A stretch of DNA of 64,000 nt from Sphingomonas echinoides ATCC 14820 (GCF_000241465.1 NZ_JH584235.1:3667702-3731701), one strand, 5' to 3'. Positions 17,973-27,847 are shown, numbered from the stretch's first letter. The notes: generated by a model not told the origin, from the letters alone. Numbers and translations: made by a program.

Positions 17973-19187
17973 TCAGGTCACCGCATTGCGCTGCGCGAAG
18001 GCGGGGTCGCGGAACGCGCCGCTTGTCAGGATGTCCGCGAGGATCGATCCGGCGCACCACACATCCTCAAACCCCAGATAGAGCGGCGTCAGGCCAAAAC
18101 GCAGGATGTCAGGGTCGCGAAAATCGCCAATCACGCCGCGCGCGATCAGCGCCTGGCACAGCGCATAGGCCTGAGGATGGCGGAACGAAATATGGCTGCC
18201 ACGCCGCTCGGGATTGGCGGGGCTGGCGCATTCGAGGTTGAGGCGCGCACCGATCGCGGCGAATTGATCGAACAGCGCGGCGCTCTTCGTCGCCACCGCC
18301 TGCTGGTCGACGGCGCGCCACAGGTCGACCCCCGCCTCCAGCCCCGCCATCGCCAGCATGGAAGGGGTGCCAGCCAGCCATCGCTTCATGCCGCTGGCCG
18401 GTTGATAGGCGTCGGCAAAATCGAACGGCGCGGCATGGCCCATCCAACCCGATAACGGGCTTGCCAAGCGCTCCTGCAAGCGTCGCGCGACGAACAGGAA
18501 CGCCGGGGCACCGGGCCCGCCATTGAGATATTTATACCCGCAGCCCACCGCGAGATCGGCTCCGGCGGCATTGAGGTCGACCGGCACCGCGCCGACGCTG
18601 TGGCTGAGGTCCCACAAGGTCAGCGCCCCGGCGGCATGGGCGGCGGCGGTCCACGACGCCATGTCGAAGCGCTCGGCGGTTTTGTAATGGACATGGGTGA
18701 GCAGGACTACTGCGGTGTCGCCGTCGATCGCAGCACTGATCGCGCCCCGCGCGACCGCGTTCAGCCGCGCACCGGCCACGCAGCCAACCGCGCCTTCGGC
18801 GATGTGCAGATCGGTCGGGAAATTGCCGGTTTCGCTGACAATGGTGTGGCGCGCCGGATCGTGGCGAAGGGCGGCGACGAGCAATTTGAACAGGTTGACC
18901 GAGGTGGAATCGGCCACAATCACTTCGTCGGGGTCGGCCCCGATCAGCGCCGCGATCTTGCCGCCAATGCGCTGCGGGGCGTCGATCCAGCCCTCGTTCC
19001 AGCTGCGGATCAGCCGCTCGCCCCATTGCCGCCCGGCCATATCAGCGAGCGCGGGCGCGGCGTCGCGCGGCAAGGGGCCAAGCGAATTGCCGTCGAGATA
19101 GAGTACGCCGTCGGGCAGCGCGAAGCGGTCGCGATAGCCGCGCAGCGGATCGGCAGCGTCGCGCGCGCGCGCTTCGTCGCGCGTCAT
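17973..19187 (-). CDS. kynU: Kynureninase
   Basis: 404 residues, PLP-dependent aminotransferase class V fold. It starts with YLDGNSLGPLP and contains SWNEGWIDAP, DSTSVNLFK, SETGNFPTDLH, LLTHVHYKT, and the PLP lysine in VGCGYKYLNGGPGAP, all matching kynureninase. It cleaves kynurenine (or 3-hydroxykynurenine) to anthranilate (or 3-hydroxyanthranilate) and alanine in tryptophan breakdown. Its ATG overlaps the stop of the upstream alpha/beta hydrolase. No tryptophan dioxygenase (kynA) is in the window. Confidence 0.95.
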   Translation of the reverse strand: MTRDEARARDAADPLRGYRDRFALPDGVLYLDGNSLGPLPRDAAPALADMAGRQWGERLIRSWNEGWIDAPQRIGGKIAALIGADPDEVIVADSTSVNLFKLLVAALRHDPARHTIVSETGNFPTDLHIAEGAVGCVAGARLNAVARGAISAAIDGDTAVVLLTHVHYKTAERFDMASWTAAAHAAGALTLWDLSHSVGAVPVDLNAAGADLAVGCGYKYLNGGPGAPAFLFVARRLQERLASPLSGWMGHAAPFDFADAYQPASGMKRWLAGTPSMLAMAGLEAGVDLWRAVDQQAVATKSAALFDQFAAIGARLNLECASPANPERRGSHISFRHPQAYALCQALIARGVIGDFRDPDILRFGLTPLYLGFEDVWCAGSILADILTSGAFRDPAFAQRNAVT

Positions 19188-20089
19188 TGCGCCAGCGCGC
19201 TGCGGATCAGCGCCTTTGCTTGCGCCCAGGCGGCCGTCTCCGGTGCGATCAGTTCGACATGGCCGGTGCGTTCGACGATGTGCAAAGCGGCGCGGTCTCC
19301 CTTGGCGCGAGCCTGGTCAACATAGGCCGTGCCAAGGCGCAACGGAATGATCGCGTCGGCACGCCCGTTGACCAGATCCTGCGCCACACCGAGCGGTAGC
19401 AGGCGGGGGACGGAGGTATCGGCATAAACATCGGCGCGGGTGCCGGGCTTGCCGACCAGCTGCGCGACGATTTCGGTGCCACACCCGTTATCGGGGCTGG
19501 CGGCGGTGGCTTCCAGATCGGGCAACCCGCCGAGGCTTATGACATGGCGGATCGTGATCGGGTGGGCGCTGTGCAGGGGGCTGTCCTTGGGCAGTCGCGA
19601 CCGTCCGGCCAGCCACAGCGCCAGGTGTCCGCCGGCCGAATGGCCGACCGCGACCACATGGGTAGTGTCGAGATGAAAGCGCGCGGCGTTGGCGGTCAGC
19701 GCGTCGGCGGCGGCACCGGCGTCGAGAAAGGTTCCGGGATAGCCACCGCCCGGACGATCCACCCCGCGATATTCGATGTTCCACACCGCGATCCCGCTTT
19801 TGCGCAGATCATCGGCGATCCAGTTCATCAGGCTGCGATCGGCGATGCTGGTCGTCCAGCAGCCCCCATGCACCATCAGCACGACGGGATGTCGGCCGGC
19901 CCCGGCGGGGAGCCACACGTCCACCTGTTGCAGTGCATCGGTGCCATAGGCGATCGTCGCGTCGGGCTTCGGCTGCGCCCGCCCGGTCAAGTCGGGCCAG
20001 GTGAGCAAGGGCGGTTCGGGCGGGCGCGGGGTATCGGCCATGGTGCCTGCGGGCAGGAGGAGAAGGGCGAGGGGCAGTAAACGGATCAT
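19184..20089 (-). CDS. Exported alpha/beta hydrolase, probable kynurenine formamidase-type esterase
   Basis: About 301 residues, starting at MIRLLPLALLLLPAGTMAD, a clear signal peptide. The oxyanion motif is MVHGGCW, the nucleophile elbow is VGHSAGGHLALW, with Asp in GRADAIIPL and His in RTGHVELI. Operon position right before kynU (4-base overlap) suggests it removes formyl from N-formylkynurenine. The signal peptide is odd for that job, because kynureninase has none; it might act on an outside substrate. A general exported lipase/esterase is the alternative. Confidence 0.75.
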   Translation of the reverse strand: MIRLLPLALLLLPAGTMADTPRPPEPPLLTWPDLTGRAQPKPDATIAYGTDALQQVDVWLPAGAGRHPVVLMVHGGCWTTSIADRSLMNWIADDLRKSGIAVWNIEYRGVDRPGGGYPGTFLDAGAAADALTANAARFHLDTTHVVAVGHSAGGHLALWLAGRSRLPKDSPLHSAHPITIRHVISLGGLPDLEATAASPDNGCGTEIVAQLVGKPGTRADVYADTSVPRLLPLGVAQDLVNGRADAIIPLRLGTAYVDQARAKGDRAALHIVERTGHVELIAPETAAWAQAKALIRSALAQ

Positions 20090-20153
20090 CTCTCGGGTGT
20101 AATCGCGACGCGACCATCTCGCCACCTGCGAATGCGGCTGCTATCGCGGACAC

Positions 20154-22400
20154 ATGCCGACCGATTTGACCGATCCCTTCCAAGCCATCGTGGACTCGCC
20201 GTTCGATAGCGCGCTCAGCGACCGCTATCTGGTCTACGCGCTGTCGACGATCACCGCACGCTCGCTGCCGGATGTGCGCGACGGGATGAAGCCGGTGCAT
20301 CGCCGCTTGCTCTGGGCGATGCGCCAGCTGCGGATGGACCCGAACACCGCCTACAAGAAATCGGCGCGCGTGGTCGGCGAGGTGATCGGCAAATATCATC
20401 CGCATGGCGATTCCTCGGTCTATGACGCGATGGTCCGGCTCGCGCAGGATTTTTCGGTGCGGTATCCGTTGGTTGAGGGCCAGGGGAATTTCGGTAATAT
20501 CGACGGCGATAACGCCGCCGCCTTCCGCTACACCGAGGCGCGACTGACCCAAGTCGCCATGGATTTGATGGAAGGGCTCGACGAAGACGCTGTCGGCTTC
20601 AAACCCACCTATAATAATGAAGAGCAGGAGCCTGAGCTTTTCCCTGGAGCTTTCCCCAACCTGCTCGCAAACGGTGCGGCGGGAATCGCGGTTGGCATGG
20701 CCACCAGTATCCCGCCGCACAACGCCGCCGAACTGTTCGATGCGGCGATCCTGCTGATCGACAATCCACACGCCGAGGATGCGGCGCTGCTGGAGCATAT
20801 CAAGGGGCCCGATTTCCCGACCGGTGGGTTGGTCGTCCACAGCCCGGTGTCGATCGCCGAGGCCTATGCCACCGGTCGCGGGGGTTTCCGCGTGCGGGCA
20901 CGCTGGCATGTCGAGGATCAAGGGCGTGGCACCTGGAATGCGATCGTCACCGAAATCCCTTATGGTATCCAGAAGGGCAAATTGATCGAGCAGATCGCGG
21001 CGATCGTCAACGACAAGAAGCTGCCGATCCTGGCCGACATCCGCGATGAATCGGATTCGGAAATCCGCATCGTCATCGAACCGCGCAGTCGCACGGTCGA
21101 GGCCGATATGCTGATGGAAAGCCTGTTCAAAATGTCGGACCTCGAAGTCCGCTTCAGCCTCAACCTCAACGTGCTCGATGCCAACCGCACGCCGCGCGTG
21201 ATGAGTTTGCGCCAGGCGTTGCAGGAATGGGTGGCGCATCAGTTCATCGTGCTGCAGCGGCGCACCACGCATCGCCTGTCCAAGATCGCCGACCGGATCG
21301 AGCTGCTGCACGGCTATATCGTCGCCTATCTCAACCTCGACCGCGTGATCGAGATCATTCGCACCGAGGATGAGCCCAAGCCGGTGATGATGGCGGAGTT
21401 CGACCTGAACGAGCGCCAGGCCGAGGCGATCCTCAACATGCGGCTGCGCAGCTTGCGGCGGCTGGAGGAAATGGAGTTGCGCAAGGAGCGCGACACGCTG
21501 GAGGCGGAGCGTGCCGGGCTGGAGGCGTTGCTCGGCAGCGAGGCACGCCAGCGCACGCGGCTGAAGCGCGACTTCACCAAATTGCGCGAGCGTTATGGCC
21601 CCGAGACCAAGCTCGGCAAGCGGCGCACCACCGTGGCCGAGGCGGCCCCGGCGCGCGACATCCCGCTCGAGGCGATGATCGAGCGCGAGCCGATCACCGT
21701 GATTCTGTCGCAGCGCGGCTGGATCCGCGCGATGAAGGGGCATGTCGATGCCGCAGGGGTTGCGGCGGTAAAGTTCAAGGAAGGCGATGCCGCCTTGTTC
21801 GATTTCACAGCGCACACCACCGACAAGATCATCGTCGCCGCCGAAAACGGGCGTTTTTACACGCTGGCGGCCGACAAATTGCCCGGCGGGCGCGGCTTTG
21901 GCGAGCCGGTGCGGTTGATGATCGATCTCGATGGCGACGTCGGTATCGTCGATATTTTCCGTGCAGGCATTGCCGAGAAATTGCTGGTCGCGGCGAGCGA
22001 TGGGCGCGGCTTTATCGTCCGCACCGCCGACATCATCGCCGAGACGCGCAAGGGCAAGACCGTCGTCACGCCCCGGATCGGGGCCAAGCTCAAGGTCGTC
22101 CGCCCGGTCGCGCCGGAGGCCGATTATGTCGCGGCGATCGGCGACAATCGGCGCTTGCTCGTGTTCCCGCTGACCGAACTGGCGGAAATGGCGCGCGGGC
22201 AGGGGGTGCAGTTGATGCGCTTCCGCGATGGCGGGTTATCCGATGCGACGACCTTCGTGTTTGCCGATGGATTGAGCTGGCCGATGGGCGGCGAGAGCGG
22301 GCGCACCCGTACCGAAACCGATCTTGCACCATGGCGGGCCGCACGGGGCGCTGCGGGGCGAATGCCACCCAACGGATTCCCGCGCGACAACCGCTTCTAG
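20154..22400 (+). CDS. parC: DNA topoisomerase IV subunit A
   Basis: 748 residues. Winged-helix region with the quinolone-determining segment KYHPHGDSSVYDAMVRLAQ (Ser87 and Asp91 at the usual Ser80/Glu84 positions), catalytic Tyr126 in AAFRYTEARL, and GYIVAYLNLDRVIEIIR in the coiled region. The C-terminal part carries degenerate beta-pinwheel blades (VRTADIIAETRKGK). It decatenates daughter chromosomes together with ParE, which is not here. I call ParC rather than GyrA because of the shorter C-terminal domain and the absence of the GyrA-box QRRGG-type motif. Confidence 0.93.
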   Translation: MPTDLTDPFQAIVDSPFDSALSDRYLVYALSTITARSLPDVRDGMKPVHRRLLWAMRQLRMDPNTAYKKSARVVGEVIGKYHPHGDSSVYDAMVRLAQDFSVRYPLVEGQGNFGNIDGDNAAAFRYTEARLTQVAMDLMEGLDEDAVGFKPTYNNEEQEPELFPGAFPNLLANGAAGIAVGMATSIPPHNAAELFDAAILLIDNPHAEDAALLEHIKGPDFPTGGLVVHSPVSIAEAYATGRGGFRVRARWHVEDQGRGTWNAIVTEIPYGIQKGKLIEQIAAIVNDKKLPILADIRDESDSEIRIVIEPRSRTVEADMLMESLFKMSDLEVRFSLNLNVLDANRTPRVMSLRQALQEWVAHQFIVLQRRTTHRLSKIADRIELLHGYIVAYLNLDRVIEIIRTEDEPKPVMMAEFDLNERQAEAILNMRLRSLRRLEEMELRKERDTLEAERAGLEALLGSEARQRTRLKRDFTKLRERYGPETKLGKRRTTVAEAAPARDIPLEAMIEREPITVILSQRGWIRAMKGHVDAAGVAAVKFKEGDAALFDFTAHTTDKIIVAAENGRFYTLAADKLPGGRGFGEPVRLMIDLDGDVGIVDIFRAGIAEKLLVAASDGRGFIVRTADIIAETRKGKTVVTPRIGAKLKVVRPVAPEADYVAAIGDNRRLLVFPLTELAEMARGQGVQLMRFRDGGLSDATTFVFADGLSWPMGGESGRTRTETDLAPWRAARGAAGRMPPNGFPRDNRF

Positions 22401-22493
22401 CACGCGCCAGTACCAGCGGTGTCATTTCACCAACGTACTGAAAAACCGGAAGGTTGAGCGGGTTCTTAACGATTGCGCGCTATCGCTACGACA

Positions 22494-24209
22494 ATGGCGT
22501 TCGTTTCGCATCCTGCTTTGAACCATTCGACTGCGGCGGATGCGCTGACGCAGGACAATGCGCATGCGCCGTCGCTGATGTTGGCATCGCGCGTTATCGA
22601 GCTGTTGCCGGTGCCGGCGGTGATGCTGGCGCTGCACGAAACGGGGGTGGTGGTGCAGGCCGCCAACCGCGCTTATGAAATTGCAGGGCTTGGCATTGGC
22701 GACCGGCGGCGCTCGCTGGTCGCGCAAATCGAGCAACGGATCGCCGACTTTATTCGCAGCGATTCGCTCCGCGCCGAATTTCCGATCGAATATGGCGACG
22801 CGGTCGATTGCCATTATTATCAGGCCACCCTGGCGCGACTGGCGATCAATCCCGATCAGCGCTGCGTCCTGATCCTGGTTGACCAAACCGCCGAATTGCG
22901 GACCGAGCACAATTTGCGTCGGGAAATGCTGACCGACAGTTTGACCGGCCTGCCCAACCGAGCGGGGTTCAGCGATCGGCTTGAAACCTTGCTCGACGAG
23001 CCCGCGTCGCGCACGCGTTATGCCGTTCTGGTCATCGATCTCGATCGTTTCAGCCGGGTCAATGCGTGCCTGGGGTCGATGGCGGGGGATGAACTGCTCA
23101 TCACCGTCGCGCGTCGCTTGAAGGGGGCGTTGCGGGCGCAGGACGTATTGGCGCGAACCGGCGGTGATGAATTCGGCATTCTCCTGACGCTGGAGGATGG
23201 GCCGGGCGATGCGGATCATGTCGCCAAGCGGATTCAGGGCGCGCTGTCCACGCCGTTCCGCCTGTCGGATTTCGAGATTCGCGTGGCCTGTTCGATCGGC
23301 ATCGCGTTCGGCACGGCGGCGATCGACGATGGCGAGGAATTGATCCGCCACGCGCAGTTTGCGGTCAAACGTTCGAAGGGAACGGGCAAGACCGAGGCGT
23401 ATCAGACCCAGGCGTTCGACATTGCGCGCGAGCAATTCGGCATGGAGACCGCGCTGCGCCGCGCGATCGAGCGTGGGCAGATGCGGCTGACCTATCAACC
23501 GATCTGCGATCTCGCGACCGGGCGGCTGGTGTCGTTCGAATCGCTGGCGCGCTGGCGCGACGAAGCCGGAATCGAATATTCGCCCAACGATTTTATTCCG
23601 GTGGCCGAGGAATCGGGGCTGATCGTTCCGCTCGGGCGCTGGGCGATTCAGGAAGCGGCGGCGACGCTGGCGCAATGGGATGCGCGGATGGGGGGCGATT
23701 GCGGGGTCAAGCTCGCGGTCAACCTCTCCGCGATCCAGTTGCAGCGCGATGCGATTGCGCCGGTCGTGCAATCGGCGCTTGCGGCTTACGGGCTGGACGG
23801 ATCGCGCTTCACGCTGGAACTGACCGAAAGCGCGCTGGTGACCGACCCGGACCGCATGGCCGGCATCATGCACGCGCTGAAGGCGCTGGGCACCACCATC
23901 GCGATGGATGATTTCGGCACTGGCTATTCCAACCTTGCCTATCTCCAGAAACTGCCGATCGACATTCTCAAGATCGACCGCAGCTTCGTGACGGGGATGC
24001 TGGCGGACCGCGACAAGATCGCGATCGTGCGCGCGATCCTGTCGCTCGCGCAGGCGCTGGGCATGAAGACCACCGCCGAGGGAATCGAGACCAACGAATT
24101 GTCGCAAACGCTGGCGGCGTTGGGGTGTACCTATGGCCAGGGCTATCTGTACGCGCGCCCGCTGGAGGCGGAAGCAGCCTATGCGATGCTGGAGTCGCTC
24201 AGGAATTGA
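22494..24209 (+). CDS. c-di-GMP turnover protein with PAS-like, GGDEF and EAL domains
   Basis: About 571 residues from the ATG at 22494; a TTG 21 bases upstream is also possible and neither has a good ribosome site. The N-terminal part (about 25-135) is PAS-like and soluble. The GGDEF domain has LTDSLTGLPNR, an intact active site RTGGDEF, and an inhibitory RxxD (RAQD) five residues before it. The EAL domain has ESLARW instead of EALxR, but keeps NLS, ELTES, MDDFGTGYSNL, KIDRSF and AEGIE. Both activities are plausible. It follows parC and ends by overlapping the convergent cca gene by about 31 bases. Confidence 0.92.
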   Translation: MAFVSHPALNHSTAADALTQDNAHAPSLMLASRVIELLPVPAVMLALHETGVVVQAANRAYEIAGLGIGDRRRSLVAQIEQRIADFIRSDSLRAEFPIEYGDAVDCHYYQATLARLAINPDQRCVLILVDQTAELRTEHNLRREMLTDSLTGLPNRAGFSDRLETLLDEPASRTRYAVLVIDLDRFSRVNACLGSMAGDELLITVARRLKGALRAQDVLARTGGDEFGILLTLEDGPGDADHVAKRIQGALSTPFRLSDFEIRVACSIGIAFGTAAIDDGEELIRHAQFAVKRSKGTGKTEAYQTQAFDIAREQFGMETALRRAIERGQMRLTYQPICDLATGRLVSFESLARWRDEAGIEYSPNDFIPVAEESGLIVPLGRWAIQEAAATLAQWDARMGGDCGVKLAVNLSAIQLQRDAIAPVVQSALAAYGLDGSRFTLELTESALVTDPDRMAGIMHALKALGTTIAMDDFGTGYSNLAYLQKLPIDILKIDRSFVTGMLADRDKIAIVRAILSLAQALGMKTTAEGIETNELSQTLAALGCTYGQGYLYARPLEAEAAYAMLESLRN

Positions 24210-25402
24210 GCGACGGCCGCATCGGCAATGGCATTGGCGCGCTCGGCTGACGGAAAATCCTCGGCGATCCACTGATGTTCGACCAGTTTCAGCAACCGCG
24301 CGACATCGGGCCCTTTGTCGACTCCGCGCGCGACCAGCGCTCCGCCATGGATCGGGAAGCTCGGCGCGACCCAATCGAGGATCTGGCGCACCGCCAGCAC
24401 GCGCTCCATCGCCGCCGGGGTATGCAGCAGCACGCGGTCGATCGCGCCGTCCTGGCCCAGCCGATAGGAGAGCGCCTGCGGGGCGGCGAGATCGGGCGTC
24501 AGTGCGGACACGATGCGTTTGCGCTGCGCGTTTGACAGTTTCAGCCGCGCGGCGACATCCTCGCCGACCTTCGCATCGCGCGGGAGCACAGCGGCGAGGC
24601 GACGGATCGGATCGGGGGTGAGGCCCGCCAGCGTCTCGCTGCCCGCAACGTCGGCAAAGGCCTCGACACCCCCGCCGGTGATTTCGGGCAGGACCGGGCG
24701 GAAGATGCCGCGCTCAACCATCAGCCGCAGCGTCGCCACCGCGTTGGGGGCGACCAGCAGCTTGAGCAGTTCCGCCGCGATCCGTTCGCGCGACAGCGCC
24801 ATCAGATCGTTGGCGCGCGCAGTGCAGGCATCCAGCCCCGCCGCATCCGGCGCATCGCCAAAGCGCGCGTGGAAGCGGAAGAAGCGCAGGATGCGCAAAT
24901 GATCCTCGGCGATGCGCTGCAACGGATCCCCGATGAAGCGCACGCGGTGCGCCGCCAGATCGGCCAGGCCGTCGAAATAGTCGAAGATTTCGCCCGTCTG
25001 TGGATCGGCATAGAGCGCGTTGATCGTGAAATCGCGGCGCGCGGCATCCTCGCGCCAATCGTCGGTGAAGGCGACGGTGGCATGGCGGCCGTCGGTTGCC
25101 ACGTCGCTGCGCAAGGTCGTGACTTCGACTGGAGAGCCATCCGCCAGCACCGCCGTGATCGTGCCATGGGCAAGACCCGTCGGCACCGCGCGAATCCGCG
25201 CGCGCGCGAGCAGGTCGATCACATCCTCGGGCGGGTGGCGTGTCGCCAGATCGACATCGGCAACGTCCAGCCCAAGCAGCGAATCGCGCACCGCCCCGCC
25301 GACGAAGCGCGCGTCGCCACGCGCGGCCCCAAGCACCGCGCACAATTCGGCCAGCCCCGCGCGCTGCCGCCAGGGCGCATCGGGCAGCGTCAGGCCGTCC
25401 AT
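24179..25402 (-). CDS. cca: CCA tRNA nucleotidyltransferase / poly(A) polymerase family
   Basis: 407 residues. Class II nucleotidyltransferase head: RFVGGAVRDSLLG, the catalytic pair in DVDLATRHPPE, RRDFTINALYAD, and the RNA/nucleotide-binding motif RIAEDHLRILRFFRFHARFG. It adds or repairs the 3' CCA of tRNAs. In many alphaproteobacteria this is the main tRNA nucleotidyltransferase. It overlaps the upstream nudix gene by 13 bases, in an operon DUF1285-nudix-cca that is widely conserved in the group. Confidence 0.93.
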   Translation of the reverse strand: MDGLTLPDAPWRQRAGLAELCAVLGAARGDARFVGGAVRDSLLGLDVADVDLATRHPPEDVIDLLARARIRAVPTGLAHGTITAVLADGSPVEVTTLRSDVATDGRHATVAFTDDWREDAARRDFTINALYADPQTGEIFDYFDGLADLAAHRVRFIGDPLQRIAEDHLRILRFFRFHARFGDAPDAAGLDACTARANDLMALSRERIAAELLKLLVAPNAVATLRLMVERGIFRPVLPEITGGGVEAFADVAGSETLAGLTPDPIRRLAAVLPRDAKVGEDVAARLKLSNAQRKRIVSALTPDLAAPQALSYRLGQDGAIDRVLLHTPAAMERVLAVRQILDWVAPSFPIHGGALVARGVDKGPDVARLLKLVEHQWIAEDFPSAERANAIADAAVAQFLSDSSIA

Positions 25403-25986
25403 CGCAGCCGCCGGGAGAGGTTGACGATCATGGCGGCGGTTGCGCCCCAGATGCGATGGTCCCCCCAGAAAATCTCATAATAATGGCGGTTGCGGCCCTG
25501 CCACTCGACGCTCGCCTCGATATGGTTGCCCGAATCGAGCAGGAAGCCGAGCGGAACCTCGAACACCTCCGCAACCTCGGCTGCGGCCGGGATGAACGCC
25601 AGATCGGGCGGCACCACGCCGATCACCGGTGTCACCTCGAACCCGGTGACGGTGCGATAGCGGTCTGCCTCGCCGACGATACGGACGTGGGTGCGCGGCA
25701 GGGCGATTTCCTCCTCGGCTTCGCGCAAGGCCGCCGCGACCGGCCCGGCATCGCCCGGATCGATCCGGCCGCCGGGAAAGGCAATCTGCCCGGCATGGCG
25801 CGACAGCGTGTCGGTGCGCCGCGTCAGGATGACGCCCGGTTCGGCGCGGTCGGTGACCGGGATCAGCACCGCCGCCTGTGCAAGCGTGGTGACGATCGCA
25901 TCGGGATCGACATGGTCGCCGGTCAACAGCACCGTATCGGCATGGCCCGTGGCCAGTGCCTGCTGCAAACGGGAAACGAGCGTCAT
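25390..25986 (-). CDS. CoA pyrophosphatase-type Nudix hydrolase
   Basis: 198 residues from the ATG at 25986. The family lead-in LTRRTDTLSRHAGQIAFPGGRID is followed by a Nudix box ALREAEEEIAL, with two mild changes from consensus (D for the first E, A for the last G). The preceding phrase is the UPF0035 mark of CoA/acyl-CoA pyrophosphatases (YeaB/NudL). It overlaps both neighbours: ATGA with the DUF1285 gene and 13 bases with cca. Confidence 0.88.
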   Translation of the reverse strand: MTLVSRLQQALATGHADTVLLTGDHVDPDAIVTTLAQAAVLIPVTDRAEPGVILTRRTDTLSRHAGQIAFPGGRIDPGDAGPVAAALREAEEEIALPRTHVRIVGEADRYRTVTGFEVTPVIGVVPPDLAFIPAAAEVAEVFEVPLGFLLDSGNHIEASVEWQGRNRHYYEIFWGDHRIWGATAAMIVNLSRRLRWTA

Positions 25987-26549
25987 GCGGAGGGCTCCAG
26001 CGGAAAGAACATGCCCGCGCTCCATACGCCGGGCGGGACGTCGCCGCCGTCGATCGCGCGTTGCGCCAGATCGTAATAGACCGCGCGCGCGACCACCGCA
26101 TCGAGCCCGGCGCGGACGTGCAGATAGGGACGCGGACCATCCTCGCGTGGCTCGAAGCGCAGCGCATGGTCGGCATCGGCGGTGACCAGATCGCCAGTGT
26201 TGAGCCGGAAGGTGAGCGTCGCAGCCTTGCCTTCGCCCGACACCTTCATCTCGACCGCGACGAAGGGCGCATCCTCGACCACGATGTCGAGCTTCTCGAC
26301 CGGGGTGACGAGAACATAGCTGCCATCGGCTTCGCGCCGCAGGATCGTCGAGAACAATCGCACCATCGCCTCGCGCCCGATCGGCGAGCCCTGGTGGAAC
26401 CAGGTGCCATCGCGCGCGATGCGCATTTCACTGTCGCCGCAATGCGTGGGGTTCCAGCGCTCGACCGGCGGCAGTTTGCGCGCTTCGGCAAGGCGCGCAA
26501 TGTCGGCGAGCGACAAAGCGGCGAGATCGGGGATCGGCTCCATCGGCAT
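25983..26549 (-). CDS. DUF1285 family protein
   Basis: 188 residues. The signature is PPVERWNPTHCGDSEMRIARDGTWF, followed by GSPIGREAMVRLFSTILRREADG and VTPVEKLDI, all typical of DUF1285. It is cytoplasmic and of unknown function, usually found directly before a CoA pyrophosphatase and a tRNA nucleotidyltransferase, as here. Two in-frame ATGs six bases apart are possible starts. Confidence 0.88.
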   Translation of the reverse strand: MPMEPIPDLAALSLADIARLAEARKLPPVERWNPTHCGDSEMRIARDGTWFHQGSPIGREAMVRLFSTILRREADGSYVLVTPVEKLDIVVEDAPFVAVEMKVSGEGKAATLTFRLNTGDLVTADADHALRFEPREDGPRPYLHVRAGLDAVVARAVYYDLAQRAIDGGDVPPGVWSAGMFFPLEPSA

Positions 26550-26591
26550 GGCAGCGGCGGTAGGGCAGGCGGCGCGTTGCGTAAACCCGCG

Positions 26592-27104
26592 TCAGGCGAG
26601 CGCGGTGATCCGCGGCGCGAGCAGGCCCGCCCCGTTCGGCACTTTGCCGCCGCGCGCGAGCAGGCGATGCCGCTCGACCGGGCCGGGCACGCGCCATTCC
26701 GCCGTGCGCGCCGCATCGAAACCGAAGAAGCGGCCATAATATTCGGGATCGCCGATCAGCGTGATCGCGTCGGCCAGACCGGCCTGTTCCGACGCCGCCA
26801 GCGCCTGGGCGGTGAGCGCGCGCCCGATGCCGCCTTGCTGCCGTCCGGGCTCGACTGCGACCGGGCCAAGCTGCACCATCGCGACATCCTGCCCGTCATC
26901 CCCGACAAAGCGGATCGGCCAGCATTGGATGGTGCCGACCAGCGCGCCATCGTCGAGCGCGGCGAAGCTCAGCGCGGCAATCGCCTCCATCCCGGCGCGA
27001 ATGCGGTAGGCGGTGCGCTCATGGCGGTCGGGTCCGAAGGCACGGTCGAGCAGTCCCTCGACAGCAGCGGGCGCGACATCGGCAATCGGCACATATTCGA
27101 TCAC
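26592..27104 (-). CDS. GNAT-family N-acetyltransferase
   Basis: 170 residues from a GTG start (GAGGAAA a few bases upstream). The acetyl-CoA site is seen in VQLGPVAVEPGRQQGGIGRALT, followed by ALAASEQAGLADAITLIGDPEYYGRFFGF, typical of the YhbS-like subgroup. The substrate is unknown. It sits head-to-head with a glutathione transferase gene. Confidence 0.88.
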   Translation of the reverse strand: MIEYVPIADVAPAAVEGLLDRAFGPDRHERTAYRIRAGMEAIAALSFAALDDGALVGTIQCWPIRFVGDDGQDVAMVQLGPVAVEPGRQQGGIGRALTAQALAASEQAGLADAITLIGDPEYYGRFFGFDAARTAEWRVPGPVERHRLLARGGKVPNGAGLLAPRITALA

Positions 27105-27214
27105 GGCGGTTTCCTCGCCCCTTCCGTGTCCCGCTGGAACGGGCCCATAGACCGAAGGGGCCGCGCGCTTTAGCCTCCACCGCGCCGAACGCAAGGCGAA
27201 TGGGGAGAGTCTTC

Positions 27215-27847
27215 GTGAAACTTTATGATGCCGCCTGGGCACCAAGCCCGCGCCGCGTTCGCATCTATCTGGCGGAAAAGGGAATCGAGGTCGACCGCGT
27301 GCCGGTCGATTTGCGCAGCGATGAGCATCTGGGCGCTGCGTTTCTCGCGATCAATCCGCGTGGGGTGGTGCCCGCGCTCGAACTCGATTCCGGCGAGGTG
27401 TTGTGCGAATCGTCGGCGATTTGTCGGTATTTCGAGGCGCTGCAGCCAGCGCCATCGTTGTTCGGCGAGAGCGCGCTCGACATTGCGCGGATCGAATCGT
27501 GGACTCGGCGGATCGAGCAGGAAGGCTATGCCGCAGTCGTCTATGTCCTGCGCAACCAGCGCGAGGCGTTTCGCGATCGCGGCGTTGCGGGCAAATGGCC
27601 CGCCATCCCGCAAATTCCAGAGCTGGCCGAGCGTGGCGGCATTTTATGGGCGGCGTTTTCCACCGCGCTCGATGCGCAACTGGCGACGCGCGCCTGGATT
27701 GCGACCGATGCCTACAGCTTCGCGGATATCACGGCGCTGGTGACGATCGACTTCGCCAAGGCCGCGCGGCTGGCGGTGCCGGAAGGCCTCGGCAATCTGC
27801 GGCGGTGGCACGCGGCCGCATCGGCGCGGAGCAGCGCCGCCGCGTGA
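27215..27847 (+). CDS. Glutathione S-transferase
   Basis: About 210 residues. I choose a GTG at 27215 because GGAGA lies 6 bases before it and the protein then begins MKLYDAAWAPSPRRVRIYLAEKG, the normal start of the thioredoxin fold. INPRGVVPALELDSGEVLCES is the glutathione-binding region, and the C-terminal helical domain contains FADITALVTIDFAK. It conjugates glutathione to an unknown electrophile. An upstream ATG at 27200 is an alternative. Confidence 0.9.
   Translation: MKLYDAAWAPSPRRVRIYLAEKGIEVDRVPVDLRSDEHLGAAFLAINPRGVVPALELDSGEVLCESSAICRYFEALQPAPSLFGESALDIARIESWTRRIEQEGYAAVVYVLRNQREAFRDRGVAGKWPAIPQIPELAERGGILWAAFSTALDAQLATRAWIATDAYSFADITALVTIDFAKAARLAVPEGLGNLRRWHAAASARSSAAA

Noticed and set aside
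19809..21815. 668-codon minus-strand frame opposite parC
   Set aside because: Antisense shadow caused by high GC; parC is certain.
22422..24374. 650-codon minus-strand frame opposite the GGDEF/EAL gene
   Set aside because: Antisense of a certain gene, no motifs.
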